Origin: Leeuwenhoekiella sp.
Lineage (GTDB): Bacteria > Bacteroidota > Bacteroidia > Flavobacteriales > Flavobacteriaceae
Direction: 5' to 3'
NCBI GenBank assembly: GCA_011050015.1
Contig: DRGP01000102.1
Coordinates: 1 to 64,000 of the forward strand
Length of the DNA: 64,000 nucleotides
The position numbers were made by a program, and so were the translations under genes. The notes beneath the pieces were generated by a model. It ran no database searches, was not told where the DNA came from, and saw nothing but the letters and a program-made list of their open reading frames with translations. How positions within the stretch are numbered: the stretch's first letter is position 1; each line of letters begins with the position of its first letter. Below, one piece after another: positions 36,778 through 45,351 of this stretch.

Positions 36778-39282
36778 ATGGCACGAACAAAAATTGACTA
36801 CGGAATTGATTTAGGAACAACAAATTCCGCTATTTCTCGAATGGAAAATGGAGAGGCAACCATTAAAAAATTGCCTCATAAAGATACAATGGCTTCTTGC
36901 GTTGCATTTAATAAGAAAGGCATTCTTGTTGGAGATAAAGCACACGCTGCATACAGGAGCGAAAAAGAAGCTGCATTATCAAAAGAGGTTAAGCAAAATG
37001 CTTTTATTGAATTTAAGCGAACAATGGGTACTGATAAAAAATACTCGTCCGAATATGGAGGAGGTTTGAGTTCAGAAGAATTATCAGCAGAAATCCTAAA
37101 ATCCCTGAAGTCTTTCATAACTGATGAAAATTTTTCATCCATAGTAATTACTGTACCAGCTGCATTTAAAAACAACCAAAAAGAAGCCACAAGAGAAGCT
37201 GCTAAATTAGCAGGCTTTACCCATATTGAATTATTACAAGAACCCGTTGCCGCAGCAATGGCTTACGGCTTGGACACCGATAAAAAAGATGGTTTTTGGT
37301 TAGTATTCGATTTCGGTGGAGGAACTTTTGATGCGGCTCTTTTAAAAGTTGAAGAAGGCATAATGAAAGTCATCGACACTGAAGGTGATAATTACTTGGG
37401 CGGTAAAAATTTAGATTATGCTATAGTTGATGAGATCCTTATTCCACACATCAAGGAAAATTTCTCAATTGACAGCTATTTAAATGATGAAAGTAAGAAG
37501 AGTGGTTACAGAGATGCTCTCAAATCATTTGCAGAAGAATTAAAGAATGAGCTATCTTTTAAAGACTCTTACAATCTGTATAAAGAAGATAGATGTGGTA
37601 TCGATGACGATGATGAAGAAATTGAGATTGATGTAACAGTTAATCAATCACAAATAGAAGAAGTACTAAGACCTGTATTTCAAAAAGCAGTTAATTCTAG
37701 TCTCAGATTATTGGAAAGAAACAATCTTAAAGGCTCTTCCCTGGATTCTTTAATTCTTGTTGGTGGTCCAACGTTTTCACCAGTTTTGAGAAAAATGTTG
37801 GAAGAACAAATTTGTAAACCCGACACAAGTGCCGACCCAATGACGGTAGTTTCAAAAGGTGCTGCCTTGTATGCATCAACGGTAAATATTTCAGAAGAAG
37901 TAAGAGAACAAACCAGAGATAAAACAAAGATTCAATTGGAAATAGCCAATGAATCATCAACAGTTGAAACAGACGAATTTGTTCCTATCAAGATTTTAGC
38001 TGACAAAACAGAAGGAGAGATTCCTGAAAAAGTATTTGCAGAAGTGACCAGAGGCGACAAAGCTTGGTCAAGCGGAAAGGTTGAAATTAACACAATTGGT
38101 GAAGTTGTAGAAATACAACTCAATGAAGGAAAAACCAATGTTTTTGAAGTGGTTCTGTTTGACGACAAAGGAAATATTTTAGAAAGTGAGCCATCAAGTT
38201 TCAGTGTCATTCAGGGTTCTAAAATTGGAAGTGCGACATTGGCTTACAATTTTGGAATTGACCTTAAAGACAAATCAACAGGAAAAGTACGCTTTAAAAC
38301 AGTAAAGGGATTAGAAAAGAATCAATCTATTCCAGCCGTAGGCGCTTTGAATGATTTAAAAACACAAAAGCAGATTCGTCCAGGAATGGATTCAGATGAA
38401 ATCAAAATTCCATTGTATGAAGGAGAATATGGATCAGATGGGACTCGCGCTATTTATAATGAACACGTTAGCACAGTTAAAATAACAGGAGCTGATTTAC
38501 CGTCACTCTTACCTGAAAATAGCTCTGTAGATATTACAGTCAATATTGATAGGTCGGAAAAGATAACCTTAAAGGCTTATTTCCCTTATTTAGACTTTAC
38601 TTATGAGTCAGATGCTATAACATTTAAAGAATCTGTTGATAAAGAATGGCTTGCAAATGAAATAAGAATGGCAAAAGGCAGTATTCAAGAGTTAAAGCAA
38701 GAAGAAAGTGTTGATGAATATAAACTTCAACAAGTTGAAAATGAAATAGCAGAAATCGAAAAGACTTTTGAAAACAATAAAAACGAGATAGATAGCAAAA
38801 AAGAAGTTTTAACAAACTTGAGAAAAACCTTAAAAATAATTGATGACCTATCTATTCGTAACGAATGGCCAAAATTGGAAGAAACATTAAAAGAAGAGTT
38901 TTATCGCCTAGAAAAAGTTAATAATGATTTAGGCAATGAAAAAACCACACAAGTTGTCAATCAATTTCGTTCACAATTGGATGAAGTAATTCGTGCTAAA
39001 GATGTTAAACTTGGAAATGTTCTATTGGAGGAAATTGAGATGTTCTTCTTCAAATTGACTGAGATATATCAGTTTATCGGAATGATAAGAAACTTCAATG
39101 AGAATTTTGGCGATTACACTTGGAGTAATCCAACCAAAGCAAGGCAATTGGTTAATTCAGGTATGGAAAAAATCGCAAATGGTCCAGACAAAGAAGAATT
39201 AAGAGAAATTTTAATTCCATTATATGATATGATACCAACTATTGAAAGACCAGGTGATGATGGTGGTTTATTGGTTGGATAA
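36778..39282 (+). CDS. Hsp70/DnaK-family protein with divergent extended C-terminus
   Basis: The 834-residue protein has an intact Hsp70 nucleotide-binding domain (about 4-375): YGIDLGTTNSAIS, VITVPAAFKNNQKEATREAAKLAG, LLQEPVAAAMAYG, FDFGGGTFDAALL and LILVGGPTFSPVLRKML. The remainder is about 200 residues longer than in DnaK. It has only a faint substrate-binding domain and a predicted coiled coil (about 630-740). It lacks the acidic DnaK tail and the housekeeping grpE/dnaJ neighbours. It is a specialised chaperone ATPase at the centre of the operon, probably cytoplasmic, with the J-like and kinase-AAA proteins as partners (inference). Confidence 0.9.
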   Translation: MARTKIDYGIDLGTTNSAISRMENGEATIKKLPHKDTMASCVAFNKKGILVGDKAHAAYRSEKEAALSKEVKQNAFIEFKRTMGTDKKYSSEYGGGLSSEELSAEILKSLKSFITDENFSSIVITVPAAFKNNQKEATREAAKLAGFTHIELLQEPVAAAMAYGLDTDKKDGFWLVFDFGGGTFDAALLKVEEGIMKVIDTEGDNYLGGKNLDYAIVDEILIPHIKENFSIDSYLNDESKKSGYRDALKSFAEELKNELSFKDSYNLYKEDRCGIDDDDEEIEIDVTVNQSQIEEVLRPVFQKAVNSSLRLLERNNLKGSSLDSLILVGGPTFSPVLRKMLEEQICKPDTSADPMTVVSKGAALYASTVNISEEVREQTRDKTKIQLEIANESSTVETDEFVPIKILADKTEGEIPEKVFAEVTRGDKAWSSGKVEINTIGEVVEIQLNEGKTNVFEVVLFDDKGNILESEPSSFSVIQGSKIGSATLAYNFGIDLKDKSTGKVRFKTVKGLEKNQSIPAVGALNDLKTQKQIRPGMDSDEIKIPLYEGEYGSDGTRAIYNEHVSTVKITGADLPSLLPENSSVDITVNIDRSEKITLKAYFPYLDFTYESDAITFKESVDKEWLANEIRMAKGSIQELKQEESVDEYKLQQVENEIAEIEKTFENNKNEIDSKKEVLTNLRKTLKIIDDLSIRNEWPKLEETLKEEFYRLEKVNNDLGNEKTTQVVNQFRSQLDEVIRAKDVKLGNVLLEEIEMFFFKLTEIYQFIGMIRNFNENFGDYTWSNPTKARQLVNSGMEKIANGPDKEELREILIPLYDMIPTIERPGDDGGLLVG

Positions 39283-39293
39283 AAGATAAGGAT

Positions 39294-39980
39294 ATGAGAT
39301 TAAGAACTAAATTACTTTTACCGCTCTTTTCTTTAGCTATAATTATTTCTTCCTGTGAAAGTGATGCAGAAAGAAAACAGCGTTTAGCAAAAGAAGAACA
39401 GCAAAGAATTGAATTGGAAGAAAAGCGAAAAGCAGAAGAAGCTGAACGTGCATTTCAATTAGAGCAGGCACGCGTTGAGCAAGAAAAACGTGAGGAAGGA
39501 GAGCGTATAGCCAGGATAGCTCGTCTTGAAAAGGAAAGACAAGAAAAAGCCATCTATGATAAGTACATCAACAATTCCTTAAGTACAGGTGATACGCCAT
39601 ATTCCCGTTATTATGGAGGCAATTCAACTTGTAATGATTACGGCTGTTCACAAATAAAAGTAAGGACGAGTAACTCTGATGTGATTGTTACCATAAAAAA
39701 TAATGATAAAGTTTTTAGACACGCCTACATTAATTCAGGAAGCAGTTTTACGTTCTCATTTCCAAATGGTATTTACCAAACATTTTTTTACTACGGTAAA
39801 GGTTGGAATCCTGAAAAAGAAATGAAAGGCGGTGAAATGAAAGGTGGTTTTATTACCAACGAAAGTTTTGGAAAGGATGACCCTCAATCTTTGAGCAATA
39901 ATATTTTAGAGTATGAGCTGATTTTACAAGAAAATGGAAACTTCAGTACTCGCCCTAGTAATTCAGAAGAAGCATTGTAA
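39294..39980 (+). CDS. Putative lipoprotein with charged coiled coil
   Basis: The 228-residue protein has a type II signal ending in IIISSC (Cys about 20), then ESDAERKQ. A highly charged helix follows (about 25-90; EEQQRIELEEKRKAEEAERAF), and then a small beta-type domain (IKVRTSNSDVIVTIKNNDKVFRHAYI). It is therefore predicted to be membrane-anchored outside the cytoplasm. The helix could contact the periplasmic coiled coil of the 35827-36768 protein (inference). Its stop is directly followed by the kinase-AAA start. Confidence 0.7.
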   Translation: MRLRTKLLLPLFSLAIIISSCESDAERKQRLAKEEQQRIELEEKRKAEEAERAFQLEQARVEQEKREEGERIARIARLEKERQEKAIYDKYINNSLSTGDTPYSRYYGGNSTCNDYGCSQIKVRTSNSDVIVTIKNNDKVFRHAYINSGSSFTFSFPNGIYQTFFYYGKGWNPEKEMKGGEMKGGFITNESFGKDDPQSLSNNILEYELILQENGNFSTRPSNSEEAL

Positions 39981-41753
39981 ATGAATAAGAATAATAACAT
40001 ATTATCCAAAGGGCAATCAATTAACGAGCAGTTCAAAGTGACCTTCTTTCTAAAAAAAGGGAGATATGCTGAAACTTATCGTGTAAAAGACCAAGAAGGC
40101 AAAACCAAACTTTTGAAGCTATTTGCTTACTCAAAATTACATAGAACTCAATTTGATAAAAATGGTGATGTATTAGAGATTGAGGTTTTAAAGAAAATTA
40201 AGCATCCAAATTTGGTTAAATACTGTGATAGTGGTGAACTTCTTTTAAATGGTCAAAAATATGCTTACGCAATTCTTGATTTCATAAGTGGTGAAACCTT
40301 GGCAGATAAATTAAAAAGAGAACAAACCATTAATCCTTATGAAGCTAAAGAGATCATTTCAGGCATTTTGAACGGATTGAACTATCTTCATTCTCTTCAA
40401 AATCCTATTATCCACAACGACATTACAAACCTGAATGTAATGTTAGATTTATCAGGTAAAGTTACGATTCCTAAAATCATTGATTTTGGCTATGCTCGTT
40501 TTTTAAGTCAATCAAACAAGGATTTTTTAAAGGAAGGTTTAAATCCATTTTACCAAGCCAATGAAGCCTTCAACAAAGTGTTTTCGGCTCAAAGTGATGT
40601 CTTTTCGGTTGGTGCATTGTATTATCATTTGTTAGAAGGTTTGCCGCCTTGGTTTGTGGAAATTTCAAAATACAAAGCAGATTCCATAAAGTTGGAAGAT
40701 GCTGTTATTGAAGAACGAAAAAAGCCTTTAAAGTTTTCATCAGTTACAGACCAACAAACCCAAAACATAATCAGCAACGCTTTACAATCAAATGCTGAAA
40801 ATCGGTTTAAGAGTATTAAAAGCTTCATAAAAGCGATAAACGGAGAAATGGAAGTGCAACAGCTTTCATCACCGCAAGAAATGTCTAAACCCAAACTAAA
40901 GGAAATAAAAAAAGGAAAAGGATTTTCAGCAATTGCAGGAATGCAGGAACTGAAAGACACAATCCAATTGGATGTAATTGATGCCTTAAACGAAAAAGAA
41001 CGTTATGCCGAATACGGTTTAACCATTCCAAACGGAATGTTATTGTATGGCCCACCAGGTTGTGGTAAAACGTTCTTCGCAGAACGAATGGCAGAAGAAA
41101 TAGGTTTTAATTTCTATCAGTTAAAGCCATCCGATATTCAGAGTAAGTATGTAAACGAATCACAGGAAAAAATCAAAAACCTTTTTGATGAAGCTCGTGA
41201 AAATGCACCAAGTATCATTTTCATTGATGAGTTAGATGCAGTTGTTCCCAATCGTAACAATTCAAATGTAAATCATATGAATACTAGTGCCGTAAACGAA
41301 TTTTTGGCACAAATGAATAATTGTGGGGATGATGGCATTTTTATAATTGGAGCAACTAACAGGCCCAATTCTATTGATCCTGCGATATTGAGAGCAGGTA
41401 GATTGGACAAACTAATTTATCTACCACCACCTGACCTTGAAGCTCGTGAGTTAATGTTTAAACTCTACTTGGAAAAAAGACCAAGAGAAGTTGGCTTAAA
41501 CTACTCTGAATTTGCAAAAGCAACAGAAAACTATGTTTCAAGCGATATAAAATTCCTTTGTGATGAAGCTTCAAGAAAAGCATTGAAAATGAAATCAAGA
41601 ATTTCAAAGAATATTTTATTAGATACCATAAACAACAATAAGCCTTCAATTAAACTAGATGAATTACACAGCTATATCGCTATAAGAGCTAAAATGGAAG
41701 GGTTGTCAGTAAATATTAACGACCGATCAAGAATCGGTTTTAAAAACAATTAG
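39981..41753 (+). CDS. Protein kinase-AAA+ ATPase fusion protein
   Basis: The 590-residue protein joins a eukaryotic-like protein kinase (about 15-285) to an FtsH/Cdc48-type AAA+ domain (about 315-560). The kinase has the ATP Lys (LLKLF, K46), the catalytic loop HNDITNLN (145-152, Asp147 and Asn152 kept, HRD changed to HND) and DFG at 168-170. The AAA part has Walker A GPPGCGKT (357-364), Walker B IIFIDELDA, sensor 1 GATNRP and arginine finger region RAGRLD. No transmembrane segment or protease domain is present. It probably phosphorylates a partner and remodels a protein, perhaps with the Hsp70. Confidence 0.88.
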   Translation: MNKNNNILSKGQSINEQFKVTFFLKKGRYAETYRVKDQEGKTKLLKLFAYSKLHRTQFDKNGDVLEIEVLKKIKHPNLVKYCDSGELLLNGQKYAYAILDFISGETLADKLKREQTINPYEAKEIISGILNGLNYLHSLQNPIIHNDITNLNVMLDLSGKVTIPKIIDFGYARFLSQSNKDFLKEGLNPFYQANEAFNKVFSAQSDVFSVGALYYHLLEGLPPWFVEISKYKADSIKLEDAVIEERKKPLKFSSVTDQQTQNIISNALQSNAENRFKSIKSFIKAINGEMEVQQLSSPQEMSKPKLKEIKKGKGFSAIAGMQELKDTIQLDVIDALNEKERYAEYGLTIPNGMLLYGPPGCGKTFFAERMAEEIGFNFYQLKPSDIQSKYVNESQEKIKNLFDEARENAPSIIFIDELDAVVPNRNNSNVNHMNTSAVNEFLAQMNNCGDDGIFIIGATNRPNSIDPAILRAGRLDKLIYLPPPDLEARELMFKLYLEKRPREVGLNYSEFAKATENYVSSDIKFLCDEASRKALKMKSRISKNILLDTINNNKPSIKLDELHSYIAIRAKMEGLSVNINDRSRIGFKNN

Positions 41754-41755
41754 AT

Positions 41756-42295
41756 ATGGAAACAGTACATTTCAATAAATTATTGCTAAAGACAGCATTT
41801 TCGTGTATGGCTTGTGATGGCGATATTGACAAAAGAGAAATCAAATTAATTGAACGCTTACACAGAGACAATAATACATTCGGAGATATTGACATCAATA
41901 CCGATTTAGACACTTTTTTAAATGCTATCAATAAGGACGGTCATCAATTTTTAAAAGATTATTTCAATGAACTTACTACTACTGAACTAACAGAAGCAAA
42001 TGAATTGAAGTTAATTGAAGTCGCCATAGATACTATCAAAGCAGACGAAAAAGTGGAATACAGCGAAATCAAGTTTTTTAAAGTGATTCGTTCAAAACTG
42101 AAAATTGACAACGAGCCAATTCTTGAAAAACATCCTGATTTTGAAGACTACTTGGAACAGGATATTATTACTGATTCATACTTATCAAGATTACAAGACG
42201 ACTTTTTTGATACTCATATTTCAAATGAATTTGAGTTGATAAGTGAAATTGATGATGACATTTTGGATAACCTCAAACAAAAAAATGAAGAATAG
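41756..42295 (+). CDS. TerB-like helical protein
   Basis: The 179-residue acidic protein has the TerB pattern in two places: LLLKTAFSCMACDGDIDKREIKLIERL near the N-terminus and IEVAIDTIKADEKVEYSEIKFFKVIRSKL in the middle, each with the A-DG-type turn followed by E residues. TerB-like domains occur in stress and phage-defence gene clusters with kinases and ATPases. It begins 2 bp after the kinase-AAA gene and overlaps the next gene. Confidence 0.65.
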   Translation: METVHFNKLLLKTAFSCMACDGDIDKREIKLIERLHRDNNTFGDIDINTDLDTFLNAINKDGHQFLKDYFNELTTTELTEANELKLIEVAIDTIKADEKVEYSEIKFFKVIRSKLKIDNEPILEKHPDFEDYLEQDIITDSYLSRLQDDFFDTHISNEFELISEIDDDILDNLKQKNEE

Positions 42296-42593
42296 CGGAA
42301 CTTTTATAAAAATCGCGTTAATAATTCTGATGTTTTTGTGCCTGTTGGATATGCCTTACGGATTTTATCAATTTGTTCGATTTGTAGCTTTAATTGGATT
42401 CGGGATTTTAGCATACAAAGCAAAAGAACAAAATATGAAAACAGAAATGATTATTTACGGTGGGCTTGCCCTACTCTTTCAACCCTTTTTTAAAATAGCA
42501 CTTGGGAGAGAAATATGGAACATTGTAGACGTTATTGTCGGAATTGGACTAATTGGAAGTTTACTATTGAATAGAAATAAAAGCCAATACTAA
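42285..42593 (+). CDS. Small membrane protein, DUF6804-like
   Basis: This protein of about 102 residues has three or four hydrophobic segments (FIKIALIILMFLCLLDMPYGFYQFVRFVALIGFGILAYKA; IIYGGLALLFQPFFKIALG; VDVIVGIGLIGSLLL). It resembles the DUF6804 family, by memory only. The ATG at 42285 overlaps the TerB-like gene by 11 bp; the track start at 42243 is less natural. It ends the operon; the next gene is convergent. Confidence 0.6.
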   Translation: MKNSGTFIKIALIILMFLCLLDMPYGFYQFVRFVALIGFGILAYKAKEQNMKTEMIIYGGLALLFQPFFKIALGREIWNIVDVIVGIGLIGSLLLNRNKSQY

Positions 42594-42660
42594 AATTTCA
42601 AAACACTATCTCTTGGCTTGCGATTTTACAATTATCGAAACCCTTCATTAATTTCTACCT

Positions 42661-43224
42661 TTATTCAGCGTATTTCTGGGTACCCACATTCAAAAAGAAA
42701 ACCCCATCTTTTAAAACTTCCTGCTCTGCCCTTTCATGTATATGTCCAAAAATATGATAGGTGGGTTTCACCTTTTCTACAAACTCGTAGAGCAATTTAC
42801 AGCCCGTTCCCATATCCAGAATTGAATACGGTGGCCCATGGGTTAATAAGAAATCAATAGGGTGTTTGGGTAGTTCCGGAAATTGATGCAACCATGGCCG
42901 CGCGGCTAAAGAATAAAATTGAATATCTTCTATTAGCCAGCCACTATTCTCCAATACATTGATATTGTCTGGAACAAGATTATGGGCCAATTCCGGCTCC
43001 AAATCAAAAATCAGATCGTGATTGCCGGGAATAAAAATCTTATGCCTGACCGGTAATTCGGTAAACCAGGAAAAGAAATCGGCTAGCTCTTCTAAATTTC
43101 CACCATTGCACGCGTCTCCACAATGTATCAGAATATCTGAAAATGGTATATCTAACCTGCGGTGCCCACCGTGCGTATCAGAGATAAGCGTAATCTGACT
43201 CTCTTTATAGAATAAATGCTTCAT
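42661..43224 (-). CDS. Calcineurin-like metallophosphoesterase
   Basis: The 187-residue protein shows the full metal-binding set: SDTHGGH, IHCGDACNGG, IPGNHD, LLTHGPPYSILD and GHIHE. It belongs to the small metallophosphoesterases of the MPPED/UPF0046 kind. The substrate is unknown (phosphodiester or phosphomonoester). It lies on the opposite strand between the Hsp70 operon and the WYL regulator, suggesting a separate acquisition. Confidence 0.9.
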   Translation of the reverse strand: MKHLFYKESQITLISDTHGGHRRLDIPFSDILIHCGDACNGGNLEELADFFSWFTELPVRHKIFIPGNHDLIFDLEPELAHNLVPDNINVLENSGWLIEDIQFYSLAARPWLHQFPELPKHPIDFLLTHGPPYSILDMGTGCKLLYEFVEKVKPTYHIFGHIHERAEQEVLKDGVFFLNVGTQKYAE

Positions 43225-43305
43225 TTTTGCTCCATTTTGGCCTGTTTTTCTTCAATTTAAGCGGTTTTTAGACCTTTTTTGACTGTTTTTGGTTCTATTA
43301 ACCAA

Positions 43306-43503
43306 CTAATTAGTTCTCTTTTCAGAAGCAATAAGTTGGTCGCGTTTTTCCTGTAAGGTCTTTTCAATATTTCGCATGCTGGCTACCCGCTCGTACTTCT
43401 GCATTTTAGTATTGTGACTTTTTAGTTGGTCGATAAGCGTTAAGCATTCGTCCAGTTTTTCTTTTAGTGCGATCACCGTCAGGTTGTATTCGGTTTGTGT
43501 CAT
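43306..43503 (-). CDS. Small coiled-coil protein of unknown function
   Basis: This 65-residue ORF starts with ATG (MTQTEYNLTVIALKEKLDECLTLIDQLK). It is wholly helical and charged, and lies in a gap divergent from the WYL regulator, 83 bp from its start. Its composition looks protein-like, but no family is recognised. Confidence 0.4.
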   Translation of the reverse strand: MTQTEYNLTVIALKEKLDECLTLIDQLKSHNTKMQKYERVASMRNIEKTLQEKRDQLIASEKRTN

Positions 43504-43585
43504 TTCCAGGTTTTTGACAAAGGTAATTTGCGACTCCGACAGATAATGTCGGTGTGTTCCTTTAGATTTACAAAAAAGTCAAAAT

Positions 43586-44503
43586 ATGGATAATTATAAA
43601 TTGATAGAACGGCTTAACCGCATCGTACACTATCTGAAGGATTATCCCGGAATCTCTAAAAAAGACCTGCTGACGAAACTGGCAGAAAATGACCGGGAAC
43701 AAATAACCATACGCACCTTAGAACGGGATATTAAAAACCTGCGGGAGCGTTTTTATCTCGAGATCAATTACAACCGTGCGGAAAATGGCTATTTTCTGGA
43801 TCCTGAATTTCAGCATGATGTAAACGAGTGGATTCGGTTTATGGAATTTGCAGAGTTGGGTCATTTTTTCCGATCCGGTTTAACCGATTTTAAAACTTTT
43901 GGCAAACTGGTGCAACTGCATCAAACCTCCTCCTTTCTGGGTATAGAACTGCTAAAACCTATCGTACTGGCCATTCGTCAAAAACAAAGTATTCAATTCC
44001 TCCACATCAATTATTGGGAAGAAACGCAAAAACCCTATACGATTGCGCCTTTAATGATCAGGGAGTACCTGAACCGCTGGTATGTTATTGGCGTTCCGCA
44101 AGGGAAAGAGGAAATCAGAACGTTTGGCCTAGACCGCATTAAAGCATTGAAAACCGCAGGTAACATAGAAATCAAGACGAGCGAATTTGAAAAGCAGCTG
44201 GAGCAGTTCCATAAAATCGTGGGACTCAATTTTAACGCTGGCGACGGAAAAATCAAAACGATAAGCCTGCGTGTTTACTACAAACATTTAAAATACCTGC
44301 AAAGCCTTCCCCTGCACCATTCTCAAAAGATCGATTGGGCTTCGGACGAGACACATGGAACAGTCACGTATCATCTTATTCCCAACTATGAATTTAAGGT
44401 GCAGATTCTAAAAATGGGAAGTCTGGCAGAGGTGATTTCTCCCGCTGAGCTCCGCCATGATATTAAAAAAATGCTGGAGGAAACGCTTCGGTTCTACCAA
44501 TAG
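43586..44503 (+). CDS. WYL-domain transcriptional regulator
   Basis: The 305-residue protein has an N-terminal winged helix (LIERLNRIVHYLKDYPGISKKDLLTKL; TLERDIKNLRERFYLEINYN). The central WYL domain begins near residue 135 (KQSIQFLHINYWEETQKPYTIAPLMIREYLNRWYVIGV), and a WCX-type C-terminal extension follows. WYL regulators commonly repress defence loci and sense nucleic-acid ligands. The position ahead of the nuclease and restriction genes fits control of that block (inference). Confidence 0.88.
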   Translation: MDNYKLIERLNRIVHYLKDYPGISKKDLLTKLAENDREQITIRTLERDIKNLRERFYLEINYNRAENGYFLDPEFQHDVNEWIRFMEFAELGHFFRSGLTDFKTFGKLVQLHQTSSFLGIELLKPIVLAIRQKQSIQFLHINYWEETQKPYTIAPLMIREYLNRWYVIGVPQGKEEIRTFGLDRIKALKTAGNIEIKTSEFEKQLEQFHKIVGLNFNAGDGKIKTISLRVYYKHLKYLQSLPLHHSQKIDWASDETHGTVTYHLIPNYEFKVQILKMGSLAEVISPAELRHDIKKMLEETLRFYQ

Positions 44504-44577
44504 CTTGCCATTAAAACCAGACACCGACATATTCTGGCGGAGTTAATAGTGATCTTTGGCTTATAAAAGAAGAACGA

Positions 44578-45153
44578 ATGTATCAATATACACGTGCCCA
44601 ACCTGCATTGCATGAAACTCCGGTTCGCTTTAATACGGAACTCAGTGAAGATGTGGACTTCTGGCAATATGGACCAGATTGTTTTTCGCTATTTGCGCAT
44701 CAACGACCGCGCTATTTGGCCTGGCTCGGGTTTTTTGAACACTATCGAGCTGTTTTTGGCCATGACTATCCCCGCTATATACAAGCGCTTAATTTTTTAA
44801 TGAAACACAGTTTTTTGATCGCTACACAAGATGATTATGCACATGAATACAGCATACGGTTCATGACTATGATTGCCGAAGCAAATTTGATTCTGGATAA
44901 TGAGATCACCGCTCAGGCGATATTAAGTATAGCCAGTTTTTACAGCAATCACCGAACATTTAATACCGAAACTTTTCCATTAACGGGAAAAACAAATCTT
45001 AACGATTGTACCACCTTTTACAGAACTTGTTTCGATCCTCATTTTCAACTGCCCTTTTGTATTGCCTTAAATAAGTCAATTTGTAATGAAAAGCATAAGC
45101 AGATAATAGCGCTATTATTTGAAAAAGGAAATTTACAAAAGGATTTTTTCTAG
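44578..45153 (+). CDS. Hypothetical protein
   Basis: This 191-residue protein of unknown family is rich in aromatic residues (YGPDCFSLFAHQRPRYLAWLGFFEHYRAVFG), with no signal peptide or membrane segment. It follows the WYL regulator by 74 bp and stands 198 bp before the DUF2779 gene. The reading frame and codon composition look genuine. No function can be assigned. Confidence 0.6.
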   Translation: MYQYTRAQPALHETPVRFNTELSEDVDFWQYGPDCFSLFAHQRPRYLAWLGFFEHYRAVFGHDYPRYIQALNFLMKHSFLIATQDDYAHEYSIRFMTMIAEANLILDNEITAQAILSIASFYSNHRTFNTETFPLTGKTNLNDCTTFYRTCFDPHFQLPFCIALNKSICNEKHKQIIALLFEKGNLQKDFF

Positions 45154-45351
45154 CTGGAGAATTTTAAAGAAAGGAACTACACTGATTATTGAATATAAAA
45201 TTTTGCTCATTGCTGCACTGGTTAGTGATTTTTAATAGGATATTTTTAAAGTCTGGAGTGTGAGAAATAAGTTGCAAATAAATCTTGAACCTGGAGGAAA
45301 ACCGTAAGGATATGTAAAATGAATTCAATTAATTTGAACTAATAATCAATT

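Noticed and set aside
36778-39282. Housekeeping dnaK
   Set aside because: The protein is about 200 residues longer, has a divergent C-terminus, and lies in an island operon without grpE or dnaJ.
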